DNA of 64,000 nucleotides, from the NCBI RefSeq assembly GCF_901709675.1, contig NC_051101.1, positions 6,654,501-6,718,500 on the forward strand. Direction: 5' to 3'. A program made the position numbers and the translations under genes. The DNA is from Syngnathus acus. Taxonomy: Eukaryota > Chordata > Actinopteri > Syngnathiformes > Syngnathidae. Shown piece after piece: positions 23,001-35,337 of the stretch (positions within the stretch are counted from its first letter, which is position 1; each line of letters starts with the position of its first letter). The notes under the pieces are model-generated. The model did not search any database, was not told where the DNA came from, and worked only from the letters and a program-made list of their open reading frames with translations.

Positions 23001-24426
23001 CAAGAACATTTAAAAACCAAACAACACAAAAACCTACAAGCAATACTCAACCTAATACAAACTGAACTAAAATGGAAATGACACGACATGAGTCATAATC
23101 AGATGTGATATTAGTGGACAGAAACATAACGTATGTGTGTGCGTATCTGTGCTGGCAGAGCTCTGTGCTACTTGAAGCTTGAAAGATTTTCTGAGGCCAA
23201 GCAAGACTGTGACGCCGCACTCCAACTGGAGCCAAGCAATAAGAAGGCTTTCTACAGACGAGCAATGGCCAATAAAGGGCTAAAGGTGAGGACAGATGGC
23301 CAATATGATAAAAGTCATGCAGGTTAAGGTTCAATCCATTTTTGAATTTATGATTCGCTTTTGGCAGTCATCTGTAATGTTAGTATAAAAGTCACCAATG
23401 TTTGTTATGTTTTCTCTTCAATGCAGTTTTTAGACCTATTGTGTGAGTGACCTCCTATATTTTTTTATTGTTCCTCACGCCAGGACTACCTGGCATGCAG
23501 CACAGACCTCCAGGAGGTGCTACATCGGGATCCCAATGTGCAGGAGGCAGAGAAGGAGTTGGAGGAGGTGACAATTTTGCTCAAGCAAAGTCTCATCGAT
23601 GCGTCACCAACTAAATCTCGGAAGGTCATCCCCATCACAGAGGTAGAGACACACCTTTTGAATAAATACAAAGCATATTTGCCATCCCTGAGACATTATT
23701 GGTCGTGAATTAATAAAGAGCATATGCTCTTAACTTCTACTCTACAAAGCCATCTTAACATAAATGCATGTCTATGCTTTCTTCTCCGTCACAGGTGGAT
23801 GGGGATCAGGAAGCATCAACTGTAGCAAACTCTCAGTCTGACAGCTGTTTCGGGGAAGACTTGAGCAGAAAATTCCAACCCAGCAACGCGTACGAGTTTG
23901 GCCAAGCATTAAACAACGCCTGCAGTAGTGGCAACATGGCGGCGTGCGCCGACATGTTGGCTTCAACAGATCCAGAGCTACTTCCGCAGTTTTTGAGCAC
24001 TCAGCTCAATGGGCAGACCATCAGCTTCATTGTCAAAGTGCTAGACTCTCACCTTCTGGAAAAGGACCCCAACCTAGTTTACAAACACCTCAATCATCTT
24101 CATACTACTGACAGGTTCTCGGTGAGTGAGCGCATTCCACATATACGACACTAGCTAACCTCATCCGTGCACAGAATTAAGGTGAAGTGAGGACAGAGCT
24201 TGTCAGGAAGGGTCTGGAACTAATACGGATGCCTGGCTGCGTTGGCACACGGTTCCTTTTCCATTCTAAATGAAGGCCTGTGTTTGCGTGTCCTCAGGTC
24301 GCACTGATGCTGCTGGAGAAGGACGAGCGGCGCCTCGTGAACCAATTGTTTGAGCACCTGTCATGTGTGGAAGGCACAGAGTTCACTAAGAATGATGTTC
24401 AGAACCTGGCCAACAAATACATCTGA
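14031..24426 (+). CDS. spag1: Sperm-associated antigen 1, axonemal dynein assembly factor
   Basis: Eighteen coding exons join in phase to 936 codons (human 926): 14031-14170, 14514-14673, 14752-14874, 14951-15009, 15089-15189, 15282-15387, 15475-15605, 15878-15984, 16845-16974, 18254-18712, 20082-20181, 21044-21196, 21377-21534, 22322-22463, 23159-23285, 23484-23642, 23795-24121, 24298-24426. The N terminus has KIPVEHMEYDYIDKC..LEKIL. Three TPR blocks follow (about residues 195-309, 470-590 and 645-785; KDKGNEAF..DYEEAV, RLKNEGNLLFKNGQ, QAGNEFVKRGQYQEAL). A C-terminal RPAP3-type helical domain starts at PSNAYEFGQAL. SPAG1 works in the cytoplasm with HSP90/R2TP-type complexes to assemble dynein arms; human mutations cause primary ciliary dyskinesia. 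The third exon's donor and the 15189 donor were chosen by reading phase. It is convergent with rnf19a, as in human. Confidence 0.96.
16975..18253 (+). other. Long spag1 intron, no gene seen
   Basis: The largest introns flank the 459-base exon at 18254-18712 (16975-18253 and 18713-20081). This one is AT-rich until about 17.9 kb, then becomes pyrimidine- and C-rich ahead of the exon. I see no coding exon or structured element in either intron. Confidence 0.5.
20311..20709. mobile_element. Foldback (MITE-like) element in a spag1 intron
   Basis: The outer ends are inverted (AAAGCGGAGGTCAACCC against AAAGGGAAAGTCAACCC). Inside, 20453-20520 (TTGCTGTCGACCAAAAATGA.. to ..CAGTCACGGCT) is repeated in reverse at about 20539-20605 (AGCCGTGATTGGCTGTGACC.. 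to ..GGTCGACAGCCAGTTGCAA), a stem of nearly 70 bp with a loop of under 20 bases. No coding capacity. Confidence 0.7.
21722..21860 (-). repeat. Fragment of a widespread fish interspersed repeat
   Basis: AATAAGATAAGATAAGAGGAAC then TTTATTAATCTCACGTG and AACAACAGCTCGATTTAC resemble the common teleost repeat of the form AAGATAAGA..CTTTATTAATCCCAC..ACAGCAGCTC, usually the 3' end of a non-LTR retrotransposon read in reverse. Only this short piece is present, inside a spag1 intron. Confidence 0.45.
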
Positions 24427-24456
24427 GCCATCTGCATCCTCCCTGCCTGGCCTGAA

Positions 24457-24465
<9 letters not shown>

Positions 24466-24487
<22 letters not shown>
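24466..24487. repeat. (CTG)7 run in the spag1 3' UTR
   Basis: Seven uninterrupted CTG triplets start 40 bases after the spag1 stop codon, in the sense orientation. Confidence 0.9.
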
Positions 24488-25297
24488 ATTACCACAACTC
24501 TTGGATCTATGCAAAACTCCCCAAAAGATGCGGGATACTGCAGAATGTGTTCCAGAGTAAACACATTCAGTCAAACTGTTCTGTAAATAATCTGAGATTA
24601 TCCAGTATGTTTAAAGAGTGTGTAAGGAATATCTATTTTCTTTGAAGATAATTTTGCTATGGAGAATTACTTTTTTTACCAGTCTAATGGATTCTGTACA
24701 AAGGACCTTGATTGTACTGGAAAATCGGGCTCAAAATGAGCCACATTTTCACAGTGACGTACAGTAGCCCAGTGCTTGTGGTCCTTGCACTCTCTGTCCT
24801 TTCATGTCAGATGGTTGATGAATGAGCTGCTGTCCAAGCTGCTGATATTCAGTGCATGATGACTTTCATTTCAGGGAATTTTAAGCTATTTAAGACTTTC
24901 CTTGCCTTTGGGAAAGATCATACTAATAGGATATACTGTATTATTATGGAAGATACAGGTTGGCATGATAGAACTGTTTAGCCACTAACAGCAACACCAC
25001 CTGTGGAAAATACAACTCAAAACTTTAAATCATGATTATGTTGTTGGTCTGTTTTTTTCAGTAGCTTTTGATAGTATAGTGCTTAAAATAAGGTAACTCC
25101 CTAGTTCGCTTCAGTGTAATTTTGCCATTTCGGTTTGTAATCATGGACAAAAATGAATGAGGCAAATCCTAATTTATTTATTAGAAAACAGAGCTGGCAC
25201 TATGAGGTGATGATCTAAAAAATGAGAGAAAATTGACTATTAATGCAAATAAGATCATGGTGATGAATGATTTCAAATGATAGAAGAAAGTTGCAAC

Positions 25298-25303
25298 AAT
25301 AAA
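25298..25303 (+). terminator. Candidate spag1 poly(A) signal
   Basis: AATAAA followed by the T/G-rich stretch ATATGTATTGTAATATTGCTG, 870 bases after the stop codon. A second AATAAA lies at 25809-25814. Confidence 0.5.
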
Positions 25304-26015
25304 AATATGTATTGTAATATTGCTGTTATCAGCCCCATAAATCTAAATCCTCTCATGATGTTTCTGTTCAAACTGGCCCCTTGCAATGAGCAGGGAAGAG
25401 TGGAGAATACTTCCCCAGATGCGTGCTTTATTCTGCCAATTTAAGATGTATTTTTTTGGAAAGCCCTCAGACAAGTCGTGCATGGGGGGTTTATTGGTTT
25501 AGTTAAAGGCAATAACTACATAGAGCACCTGTTGGAGTCTGGTTGAAGATACATCCAGCGAAGAGGAGGGTGGGGTTGGGGGAACAAACAAACATTTGGT
25601 TAAATTAACGAAAATAAGTCTCGAATCATTCCGAAATTCAAATATTTCCGGCCATTTCAAATCAAACTTATGGAAAATGTAGAAATACTGTATATAAATA
25701 AAAAAACGATATTTTGAAAGTAAAATTGACATTGTCAAGTGTTTTGAATGAGTGGAACATTTTGATGTTTGAAGGCTTTGAATCTGTTGACTAAGTTAAG
25801 TGTGGAATAATAAAGCTGAAAAATTTTGGAAGAACAGATTTACTCTGAAAACATCAAACATTCTCCACCTTGGATTTTGATATGCATTTACATGTACGTA
25901 ATAAAGCAAATGAAAAACCACTCTCCGCAATTCTATCTGGCACTAGTGGTGTGTCTAAGTCAGAACCAATCTTGGGGATAAAGTGAGAAAAATGTTGAGA
26001 GTTGCGACATGCAGC

Positions 26016-26021
26016 TTTATT
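26016..26021 (-). terminator. Candidate rnf19a poly(A) signal
   Basis: TTTATT on the plus strand gives AATAAA on the minus strand, about 980 bases past the rnf19a stop codon. Confidence 0.4.
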
Positions 26022-26559
26022 CAACTGAAAAAGAAAAAAAAGAATTCGGTAACATTTCCGGGTCAAAATCCAATTCAAACTGCCTGTAGCCACCTAAATG
26101 ATACCAGCCACTGATCAGAAGCTCAACTGAAACAGCTGTGTACAAAAAAAGAACATTTAATGTGTCGCAGCACCAATATGCAACACAACAGCAAGCGAAG
26201 ATGAACCCTTTACAGTATGCAGTATGTCATGGAACGTCGCAGATCAACAATATTACAGAAGAACAGATAACAGTGCAGGTGCCTTTGGCAGCTCTGTGTC
26301 GTCCGCTATTAGTAAAGTGTGTATGAAATCTGGATAGTTGATTGCTGTATAAAGAAAAGTGCACCAGGGTGTCTACTGGCCACAAGTCAACGATTAACAA
26401 GAGCCTGAGTGTTATCTTTGGTAGGTGATTGCAAATTATTCTTCATTTAGCATATTTAGTGTGCCTCAGAATCTGTTATTCGAGTAATGCTCCCCCCTAC
26501 ATTCTGCAGTATACAACGCGTCATTGTCTGGGGGGTTCTTAAGACACAGTGGGGAGAAA

Positions 26560-26561
26560 GT

Positions 26562-26592
<31 letters not shown>
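26560..26592. repeat. (GA)n microsatellite
   Basis: Alternating GA with a single GC interruption near its 3' end, in the probable rnf19a 3' UTR. Confidence 0.9.
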
Positions 26593-26593
<1 letters not shown>

Positions 26594-26998
26594 CACGCAA
26601 AGAACACAAACTGCTTTTAAAGGCACCATGAGTGAACAAACAAAAGGTATCAAAACACACTCTCGTCTTACATCATGAGGCATGATGAAACGTTCCAAAA
26701 CAAATGTTAGCAATCAAAGTTAAAGTAACTTTGTTGTCAATCAAGGCCTCTAGAGAAGCGCCCAAAGCTGAATGGAGAACAGTTTCCTCACAGGAACAAC
26801 AAGGAAAACTAATCCAAACTGGCACAATGGTTTTCATCTCAAACCTCCACAGACTCAAAGAAATGGTCTAGCTCCTCCCACCAGCGGCCAGTTGACACGC
26901 AAGGCTCCATCCATGTCGTCGAAGGTGGCTGTTTTCTGTTGGTAACGTGACTGACTGAAAAGAGGGCCAATCTATGCAGCACTTGTGGTATTGATGTT

Positions 26999-29900
26999 TT
27001 ATATGTCCGTCTGCTTACATGAATTCTTGTGCTGGGTTTGATTGGTATGTTGTAGTGGGAGCTGATTGTTGTTGCTTTCTTTTGTTAGCTGCACAGTGTC
27101 TCTCTGAGAGTCCCACTCGGTGGGGCACACCATGACGTTGTCCTCTGCGATGAAGCGGAGGGAGCAGAGCTCTGCAGCACGAGCCGGCGAGGAGGTAGGC
27201 GAGCGGGGAACCAGGGGCGGAGTCCGTGAAGCAGGGCAAGTCTCCAGCCTGTCGTTCTCCACCTCGGGCAAGGGGCTGATGGCGGCGAAACGTGCGTGGT
27301 AGTCGCCTCCGCCAGAGCCGTGGCTACACGACGTTTTCATGCTCTCCCGATCACAACAGCTCAACTCGGAGAAGTGGCTGGAGTGGGAGTCCGAAACGGA
27401 GGCTAGACTGCCGCTCAGAGAAGGAGAGTCGCACTCTAAAGAGTTAGGGCTACGCTGCCCCAAAACCTGAGCATCCAAGTCCTCCTTTGGCTCGTTCATC
27501 TTTGTGCCTCTGTTCCCCTTCTTGTGCAGTTTGCTGTTGCTCTTTTTGACTCCCGAGTTGGTAGAGGAAAGGCATTTGGCAGCTGCTCCTTGGCCCTCCG
27601 GGGTCGAGCAGTCGTTAGATGGGCAGTTTGAGCAACAGTGGCCAATGTGGCCGCTGTCGTCCACACTGCTGCTGCCGCTGTGGTTGCGCAGCTTGGCAGG
27701 TTTGGATTCAATGTCCACTTGGACTTCCATACTGTTCCCATCCCTAAGAGCAAGGACGGTTGGGGTGCAATGAGACAAAGAGAGGTAATGCATTAAGAAA
27801 AACAAATATAACACATTTAGTCTTCTTACCTTTCAAGTGGAATGTGAGCATTTAGAATAGATCCAGCCATCGCTTTAGTGCTTGCATTGTCGCTGACGGC
27901 ACTGAGGCTGACGGTGCCAGATTCACCACTGAGACTGCAATGGTCCTTTTGCACATCAGCTTGCACTTCCAACCTGGAAGAGAGAATTGTTTTGACAAGG
28001 CACTAACATCAACATGGAAAGCTGGCAGGATGAGTTGCCGCCTGTGTAACCTGCTTAAGTAGTGGACCATGGCGCTGCCCGAGAGGCTGCCAGTGATGCT
28101 GGCTCCGGCGAGGGCTGTGGTGGATGCCGTTTCACTCAGGTTGTCCCTCATGGCCCCAAGTCGGTCCATTTGGCTGCCACTGGCACTCAAACTGCCTGTC
28201 AGACCCCCAACACTGCCTTCGCTGATGCTGGGATTGTTTCTAGTGTCTGCCACAGATGTGGAATCTACAAATGATAAAATCATAAAATGCGTAAGTGTTG
28301 AAAGCAAAGGGTGTTGAAAGCAAAACTCCACTGTGTGTGTGAATTAAGAATCAACATCTGAACAAATATTCATGACAATGCCCTTGGATTATGATAAGGA
28401 AACAAGTACAATCAAAATGGAAAAGAAAACAAAATCTAGATTTGGTTTTGGGCAGGAAGGTAGCTAATGGTTAGCACATCAGTCTTGCAGTTCTGAGTTT
28501 TGGGAATTTAACCTCATTTCCTTTCCCATACTCCAGGATATAAGTGGTGCGAGGCACACTTTTGGTTTGCACGCGAGTTGAGGTTAGCTTACCAGTTGCT
28601 GCTGTTCCGGTGGCGACATTCATGTCATTCTCATCATCAAATTCTATCCGAACACCTTTTCCATTGCCCGTGGAGACGCCACAGCCCCCGCTCCGGCACA
28701 AAGAGATGGGCACCACACCGTAAACATAAGCAAGCATAATGGGAACTCCAATGCCTGGAAAACAAGTGACAAACATAAGTCAAAAAGAAGAGCTACTAAT
28801 TAATGGAATAAGATGTAAGAAACATAAGCGTAAACTGACCAACAGTGACTGCTGCAACCACTGGAGACACAATGACAGAAAGTGTCACGCCTCCTGCAAT
28901 CACGAGATTCCTTTTGTGTTTGGTGATATCTTTACCTTCATAGCGATTATGAATCTGGGGAGTTAAGAAGATCATCAATTTCTCACAAAGAATCCAAAGA
29001 GACAATCCTGTGTGCATAAATAGATGTTTGTGTTGCGATTTACAAAACAAGGAGCGAATATTGAGAGTAGAGGGCATTTATGTACACTTAAGTCAAACTT
29101 ACGTAATCATAAAAAGATGATTATTGAAGACACAGTGTGGTGTTTTTGCAAGTTCCTGACGTGAAAGTGCCATGAATGCACCATGTTGCTTGTGCTGCAT
29201 GAGTGTGACGTGTATGTGATAGGGCTAGGAGCCTGCTTAAGCTCTTTAATGACGCCCCACTAAACCTCTGGTAAGGTAAGCCAAGTTGTCGAGAAGGTAA
29301 GACAAGCTAGCTGTCACGCTACCACGTGGGCCTATTTCAGAATAAAAGCATTTCATGGTATTGCACTGGCTTCAATGTATTGGTTGATAAGCTTCTACGC
29401 ATTTTGAAGCGACCCACTACCATGACTGAAAGTGGCGATATCGTGACGCTGTACAGCGTCGACTAAAATAACGGGGGAGCTTCATCATATTCCAAATGAG
29501 TGAATGTTTGCAATCTCACCTTTCTTCCCACATAAACAGGGATGCCAATAACCATAGCAGGGATCGCTATACCAGCGATCAGCGCAATACCAACAGGGGC
29601 ACCAACCAGTGTTCCCAACTGCCAAAGAATCTTCTTCTTTCTACTCCATGGTTTCTTCCCCCAAAAGGTACAACCTGACGGACTGGGAAAAGAGTAAAAA
29701 AAAAAAGTTTACTCTTTATCCGGTCATTCATTCATAAACATGTGGGTGTTTGTTTGTTGACCAAAAATTACATTTCTTCCTTTAATTTTGATGAAATCAT
29801 GACTTTTTTTTTTGCTTACATTCTGAGTCAACTCACACACAATCCATACGTGACACAATTGCGCAACATTTCAATTGAGTGTAAATTGATCAGTCATGCA

Positions 29901-31786
29901 TGCTGAAATAGAAACGTGACATAGTTGTATTAGTTTCTCAGACACCATTAGTAGTGTAAGGCTAACAAAGTGACAAAATGAAAATAATGATATAAACGAT
30001 AGAGGGTGTCAGTATATCAGATGGCAGACATTTTTATATCCAATATAATATCGCACAGCTCTACCCCGCTCATTGATAGTCCTGAGCAGGCAGTTACTCA
30101 CCTCAAGTAATGTAGGTCTGAGATCTCTTTCATGCAAAGCCAGCAGAACTCACAGCCACAGACAGCACAGGTCATGTGGTTACAGCTGCCATCATTCATT
30201 TTGATAATATAAGCAGCGCAGCGTGGGCATGGCTTGATGTCATCGGCTGTGGGCAAGACGGAACAAAAGAGGAATCAAAACAATTATGTCATTTTAGAAG
30301 ACATACGGTTTATTCCAGTGGTACATCAACAGTTCAATGTTCTCAATTATATACTTTTGAAACAGCCCAGACCATTTCTAGGAAAATATGTCTTCAAACG
30401 TGTCATGACGCCATTAAAAGTTTTGCTTGTGTTGAGTCAATCAACCTGTGGCCGCGCTCTCTTGGCTGGAGCTGAGGGATGACGAGCGAACCGTCCGGAG
30501 GCGAAGACTTTGGGCTCTCTGCTGTCGTGCTGCGTCACAGGTTTGGTTGGGGTGCCACAACTGCTTACAGAGATAACAGAACTCTGTACCACAACTCTCC
30601 CTCCCGCAGGTGATTTTGGGGCAGCTAGCACAACCAAAGGCAATAACCGCATACCTAGCAGAAAAGAACAGGGTGGTCATGACACGAACATGGTGTGCGT
30701 GCTCGTGCATACGATGTCATATTTGATGATAGTCGCGAATATGGTTGATGCAACCCTGCTGCCAAAGAACCTAAAGCTAGTTGCACTTAGATTTTGATCT
30801 TCATTGTGGTTTGCAAGCAATGATGATTTTAGTCATTTGAGATTTACCTGTCGTTTCACATTGCGACTGGAAATAAAAAAAGATCTGTCTGATAATGCTG
30901 ATCTTGTTTAAATCAATTAATCCTTAAAATTTGACACCCTTTGACTTTTGGAAAGCAAAAGAAATGACCTAGCTGAGGAATTAATTTAAGGTGATCATTT
31001 CTTTTCAGCCTTGGTTTCCTCATTTCAGTGAATCTCTGTTTTATTCGATTTATTAATTCAAAATGCTTACCCACAATCGGGCGCCGGACACCAACGGCAG
31101 TCAGGGTCAGCCACCAACCACCTTCTGAGCATGAACTCTTCATATTTCTCCATCAGACTCCGGTCGCCGAGAATCAGGCAGATGTCATGTGGATTGAAAC
31201 GCTCCGAGCACTCGGGGCAACAAATGTTGACACGCGACTCTGAGATTTCAATGCGCAAGTACTGCCGAAGGCAGTCAACGCAAGAGCGGTGGTGACAAGT
31301 CATGATGTCAGGGAAACTCTCCCTCGAGCGTTGCAGAAGGCAGAGGGGGCACTCCAAAAGCTCCGTCTCCATTCCACTCTCCGTCTTGGGAGAAGACGGG
31401 GTGGAGGCAGTTACACAAGGTCCCGAGGCAGATGAGGTGGAGGCAGCAACATAAGCGGCAGAGGGAGCTTCGGTCCCAGCCACAGTGAAGAAGGCAGAGG
31501 TCTTTTCGCAACACATCTCGGAGTGGATGTTCTCAATGCTAGCGATGCCATCTACACCTGTGAGCCCACCCGGCCCGGGGTTTTGCAGCTCACGAGATTT
31601 TCGCCGTACTGATTTGGCCTCCCGCCCTCGCCATCTAAACAGAGAAGCCAGGGATAGGCGCCTTTTCTTGGGAGCTTTCTTCACAGAGGAAATGGAAATG
31701 GAAGAGGCGGTGGATTGCAGATCCCTGTCAGAGCCCATGACCCCGCCACTACCACTGCCAAACTGATGGTGCTTAGCTAAGCTCAT
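26999..31786 (-). CDS. rnf19a: E3 ubiquitin ligase RNF19A (dorfin), RBR family
   Basis: Nine coding exons (31786-31071, 30654-30446, 30246-30102, 29682-29520, 28954-28840, 28754-28593, 28264-28051, 27973-27830, 27743-26999) join in phase to 870 codons; human is 838 aa. The RBR module is complete: RING1 ([20 protein letters not shown]), IBR ([19 protein letters not shown]) and RING2 ([21 protein letters not shown]). The cysteine of DGSC should be the catalytic thioester residue. Two membrane-spanning stretches follow ([20 protein letters not shown] and [19 protein letters not shown]), then a long Ser-rich tail with [11 protein letters not shown] and [11 protein letters not shown], ending KQTDI. 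The start is the first in-frame ATG, MSLAKHH, with A at -3. The frame stays open upstream to about 32050 without another ATG, so a spliced upstream start is possible. Confidence 0.94.
28455..28515 (+). repeat. Possible truncated tRNA-derived repeat in an rnf19a intron
   Basis: GTAGCTAATGGTTAGCACATCAG with GTTCTGAGTTTTGGGAATTTAA nearby looks like a decayed SINE head (A box and degraded B box). It is very short and degenerate. Confidence 0.3.
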
Positions 31787-34683
31787 TTCACCAGGATGAC
31801 CAGAGGGGTGGGCCAGCGAGCATCCAGGGCAGGCAAGCCTGTTCCTCACATGTGCCGGGGGATCAGGGAGGAGAGCGGGGCTGGATGAAGGGCTATGGTG
31901 ATGATGGGTGGGGGTGGGGGGATGTGGTTCAGGGTGGGGGGAGCGGGCTCTGGGGGGCCTTTCTGTACTCAAGGCATGGTGGCTTCTCCTGATCAACCTC
32001 GAGGTCACATCTAATAGTTGGATGATTGCGGAAAAGTAGTCACTTGGTCAGAAACAACCTAGCAAGAGAAAGGAATAGTAGGAGGGGAGTTAGAGATGAA
32101 TCCATACTAATACAAATTGGAAAGGCTTTTGAAAAAAATGATCTTAGTCTTAACATCAAAACCTGGCATTTGAACAGAGCTGTATAGACTTCATATAGGC
32201 CGCTATACTGTAGCAAGGAGATTAGACAGGCGGCAATGCGCTACACAGTGATGGCAGCTTTGACGACAAACAAATGTGAACGCTGGTGAAATACACAGCA
32301 GCTGAGCCGGCGTAGTAGCTGGCCAGACGACATGACTGCGGCTGCATTCCTGGCCTGCCTGTCCTCTGTGTAATGTTGCCTTCATGCACATTCTGTGGCT
32401 TCTTTGGGACGAGGGACAGTCTCATGAACAATAAAGGTTTGGATTGGTGAATAGGTGATTAAAAGCTGTTTTTTGTCTTAAGTATAAAAACAGCATGATA
32501 TGAACTTAATGTGAGATTAATGTGCGGCGACTGAAGGCTCCCATTGGGACACTGTTAAAACAAAAAGAAGCAGACATATACGTACTACATGGCTAATAGT
32601 TTCTAAAAACCATGCTCAACAATCAACTCAATTTATGTGAACATCGTTACTAATGCTCACATAAACGTCTGAGAACAATCATAAGAATTAGGCTCTCTAT
32701 GGCGGACTTGCATGCAGTTTCTCTCATGCCAGATTTATGTTCTTTGCTAAGTCCCAAAGATATGAACACAATGTGTTCCGAGAGGATTTCCATAAGCTGA
32801 ATAGTTCATAGGTCATTCTATATTCAATTTGAATCTCTAGCAGTGGTTCTCGATCTTCTTTCAGTCATGTACCCCATGAGATTTTTTTCCCCGCAGCCAA
32901 ACAGCACAATGCATTTTTTTGGGGGGGTTGAAAACAGAAAACAAAAGACGCCAGACATTTGCCTGTACTCTTCTTGTCACAAGAGAATTTCCTTGCAACA
33001 CAAAAAAACACTTCAACAGTTGCCAAATGTCTGGCGACCATTTGTTGAGTATTGCCGACCTTGAACGAACCCTGATTTGAGTGCACGTTTTGCTGTCTTT
33101 TTTTTTGGACCCTCAGTTCAAGATTTTGAAAACTGAGCAACAAGCACAACTATTCTAGTCTGGTGTATTTCTTCCCCCAATCACTACTAGAATTCTAAAC
33201 GTTTAACTGTTTGACATGCCTAGCAACCAAGAAGTCAATTCTGTACAGGATATTCTTGTTCTCTACCTCCATTGTCACCTTGCTTGTCTTGTTCTAATCA
33301 AATTTTAAGTTTGCAAAGATTACGCCTTACGCCATCCTTTAAAACAGAGACAATTTGTCACATGTAATCTCACTATGACTCATCTGTCTGCTCAAAATTG
33401 TGTCCATGTTAATGGTGACAGCAGCGGCAAACGTGTGGTCACAAAACTGCTTTTTTTTATTACAGTAATTTATAGTGTATCTTGGCAAGACACACAAAAA
33501 GGTAATGCCATTCAAATCCCTTATCACCTATTGTGTTGACATAATTTGTATCACGACAGCTCCCTGTTGTGTTGACCTGGCCAACACACCCTAACCTTGC
33601 AGCTGTGTTTACAGTAGGCCAAAAGATGGGAGAGCATTGACAGCTCCTGATTAACACACACACAAACACACACACACACACCACTGGACAGCTCACATGC
33701 ACAAACACACTATTGGAAAGATCATCATGCTAGGCCGATGACCTTTCTTTGGAAGAACACACACTGGACTGGTCTGTGTAACATGATGCAACATTTAACA
33801 TTCATTCCTCAGAATAGACAGTGAATCTGTCAAAGTACTTCAGTTTTCATTCTTCAGCAATCTATACTACTTCATTTTGAGAAAGAGAGCGAAAACAAGA
33901 ACTGATCACAAAAGAAACATGATGATGTTCTATATTTCGTTTTCCTGCAAAGTTTGAAGAACAAAATCAAGTACGACACTTGTGGTTTGCTTAAGAGCGT
34001 AAAGTCCAGCCCAATGTTGTACTTGTTTCCACTTTAGGTAAGGACAATAACAGGGTGTGCTGTGCACGGGAAAAAATAAAGATTTTGCTTACTTTGGCAG
34101 ATTAAGCCAAGTATCTCAGAAAACAAAAGGGCAGCTGGAAAGGTGGCATTCACAACAGTAGCCTACACTTTTTATTTTACGTGTAAAAGCAAATGGTGGT
34201 AGAGATTTGGGGCTCATTCTACTATTGTTGCTTTCAGTTTCCTTTAATCGTAATGTGTATTATTTGAATGTGTCTAGTTTGCGAGGGGGCATCCATCCTT
34301 ATGGTTATAAAGGGTCACAAAAGGCCATGTTACACCGAGAAGAACAACTAGCAAATAGCTAGTACGAGCGTATCTCTAAAGTCTCTTCGATTTCAGTACT
34401 TGTCACTCTACCATCTGGCGCTAGTTAGGATGGGCGTAGTTGAAGCAAAACGCATTGCTGCTAGTAGATTTACCACATTGTTAGAATTTTACCCAGGTTA
34501 AATTATACTGGTTAATACAGTAAACTACTCAAAAATCATAATTAATAGTAGGTAGCTGGCGCAATTTACAACCTAAACTAAGCCAACTGTGATGGTGCGG
34601 AACTATTCACGGGTTTTGGGTTCTTCCTAACTAGCTGCACAATTGAGAGTTCGTGTCAATTTATATTTGTTTTTTATTTTTAG

Positions 34684-34868
34684 TCAAACTAAGGCGCATG
34701 ACTGGCTGCGGTGTTCTTAGTACGCCCGTGCTGCCCAACGTAAACCCGAGTTTGAGGAAGCCAAGGTTGCCAACCACTAGCGTGCATCAAGCTAGCAAGG
34801 TTAGCTTGGAAAAGAGAACATACCCTCTGGTGCCGTTCGCTTTTCCCCCGAGCAGTGACGATGAATGA
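34684..34868 (+). other. Unrecognised open frame behind a splice-acceptor-like sequence
   Basis: A T-rich tract ending in TTTTTAG precedes an open stretch reading ..RMTGCGVLSTPVLPNVN.., with a middle of SLRKPRLPTTSVHQASK and an acidic end PPSSDDE before TGA. It could be a last exon of a small unannotated gene, or chance in a CpG-richer promoter region of rnf19a. No upstream exon was found and I recognise no family. Confidence 0.2.
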
Positions 34869-35037
34869 AGGCAAGGCTTTTCGTAAAAAAATAAAAATAC
34901 AAATGCCGTAATCCTGGTGCAGTACCGCAAAGTACTTCCCACTGGCGATTGCACTTGCACAGGATTTCCAGTCTCCCAGTCCAGGCTCGCATCACTGGTA
35001 GGGAGACCAGCAGCGAACCAAAGCACAGGCTCACGCT

Positions 35038-35337
35038 AGTGTTGGCTCGTGAGTGAACGATCCGTTCAAAATAAGGAATCCTTTCAGTGAACGAGAGTGA
35101 ACGAATCACTTCCAACAGTGATTCGTTCTTTTTTCAGTTCATATGACTAGTATGGTAGTTGTATTGTTTGATGTGTATGTGTTGTTTCCACTGGATATAA
35201 AAAAAAAAAAAAAAAAAGCCGTATCATTGTGTGTGTGTGTGGATTCATTGAACGATTCGTTTGAACGAAAACGAATCTTTTGCGTGAACTGATTCTAAAG
35301 ATTCAGTTCACCTAAAATAACTGGAATGCACATCACT
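35038..35337 (+). mobile_element. 300-bp hAT-like non-autonomous element
   Basis: Starts AGTGTTGGCTCGTGAGTGA and ends GGAATGCACATCACT, the same ends as the 7097-8084 element, with a short AT- and GT-rich middle. It sits between two 32-bp direct repeats, 35006-35037 and 35339-35370, beginning ACCAGCAGCGAACCAAAGCA and differing at one base. That is far longer than the 8-bp duplication expected of hAT elements. Confidence 0.8.

Larger units (their letters stand above)
24427..26998. other. Convergent 3' UTRs of spag1 and rnf19a
   Basis: No coding exon is visible. On the plus strand, AATAAA sites at 25298-25303 and 25809-25814 could end spag1 transcripts. On the minus strand, AATAAA (plus TTTATT) at 26016-26021 could end rnf19a. 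If the distal spag1 site and this rnf19a site are used, the two transcripts end about 200 bases apart. A (GA)n microsatellite lies at 26560-26592. Confidence 0.6.

Noticed and set aside
26138-26326. MYKKRT motif as a polr2k exon
   Set aside because: The six residues match the end of the POLR2K protein, but the preceding bases do not encode its zinc-ribbon CRECGYRI and the following residues diverge; it lies in a 3' UTR.
31787-32008. GTG at 32008 as the rnf19a start
   Set aside because: It is not an ATG and the only nearby ATG is followed at once by an out-of-frame stop; the ATG at 31786 has a good context and matches a conserved MSL position.
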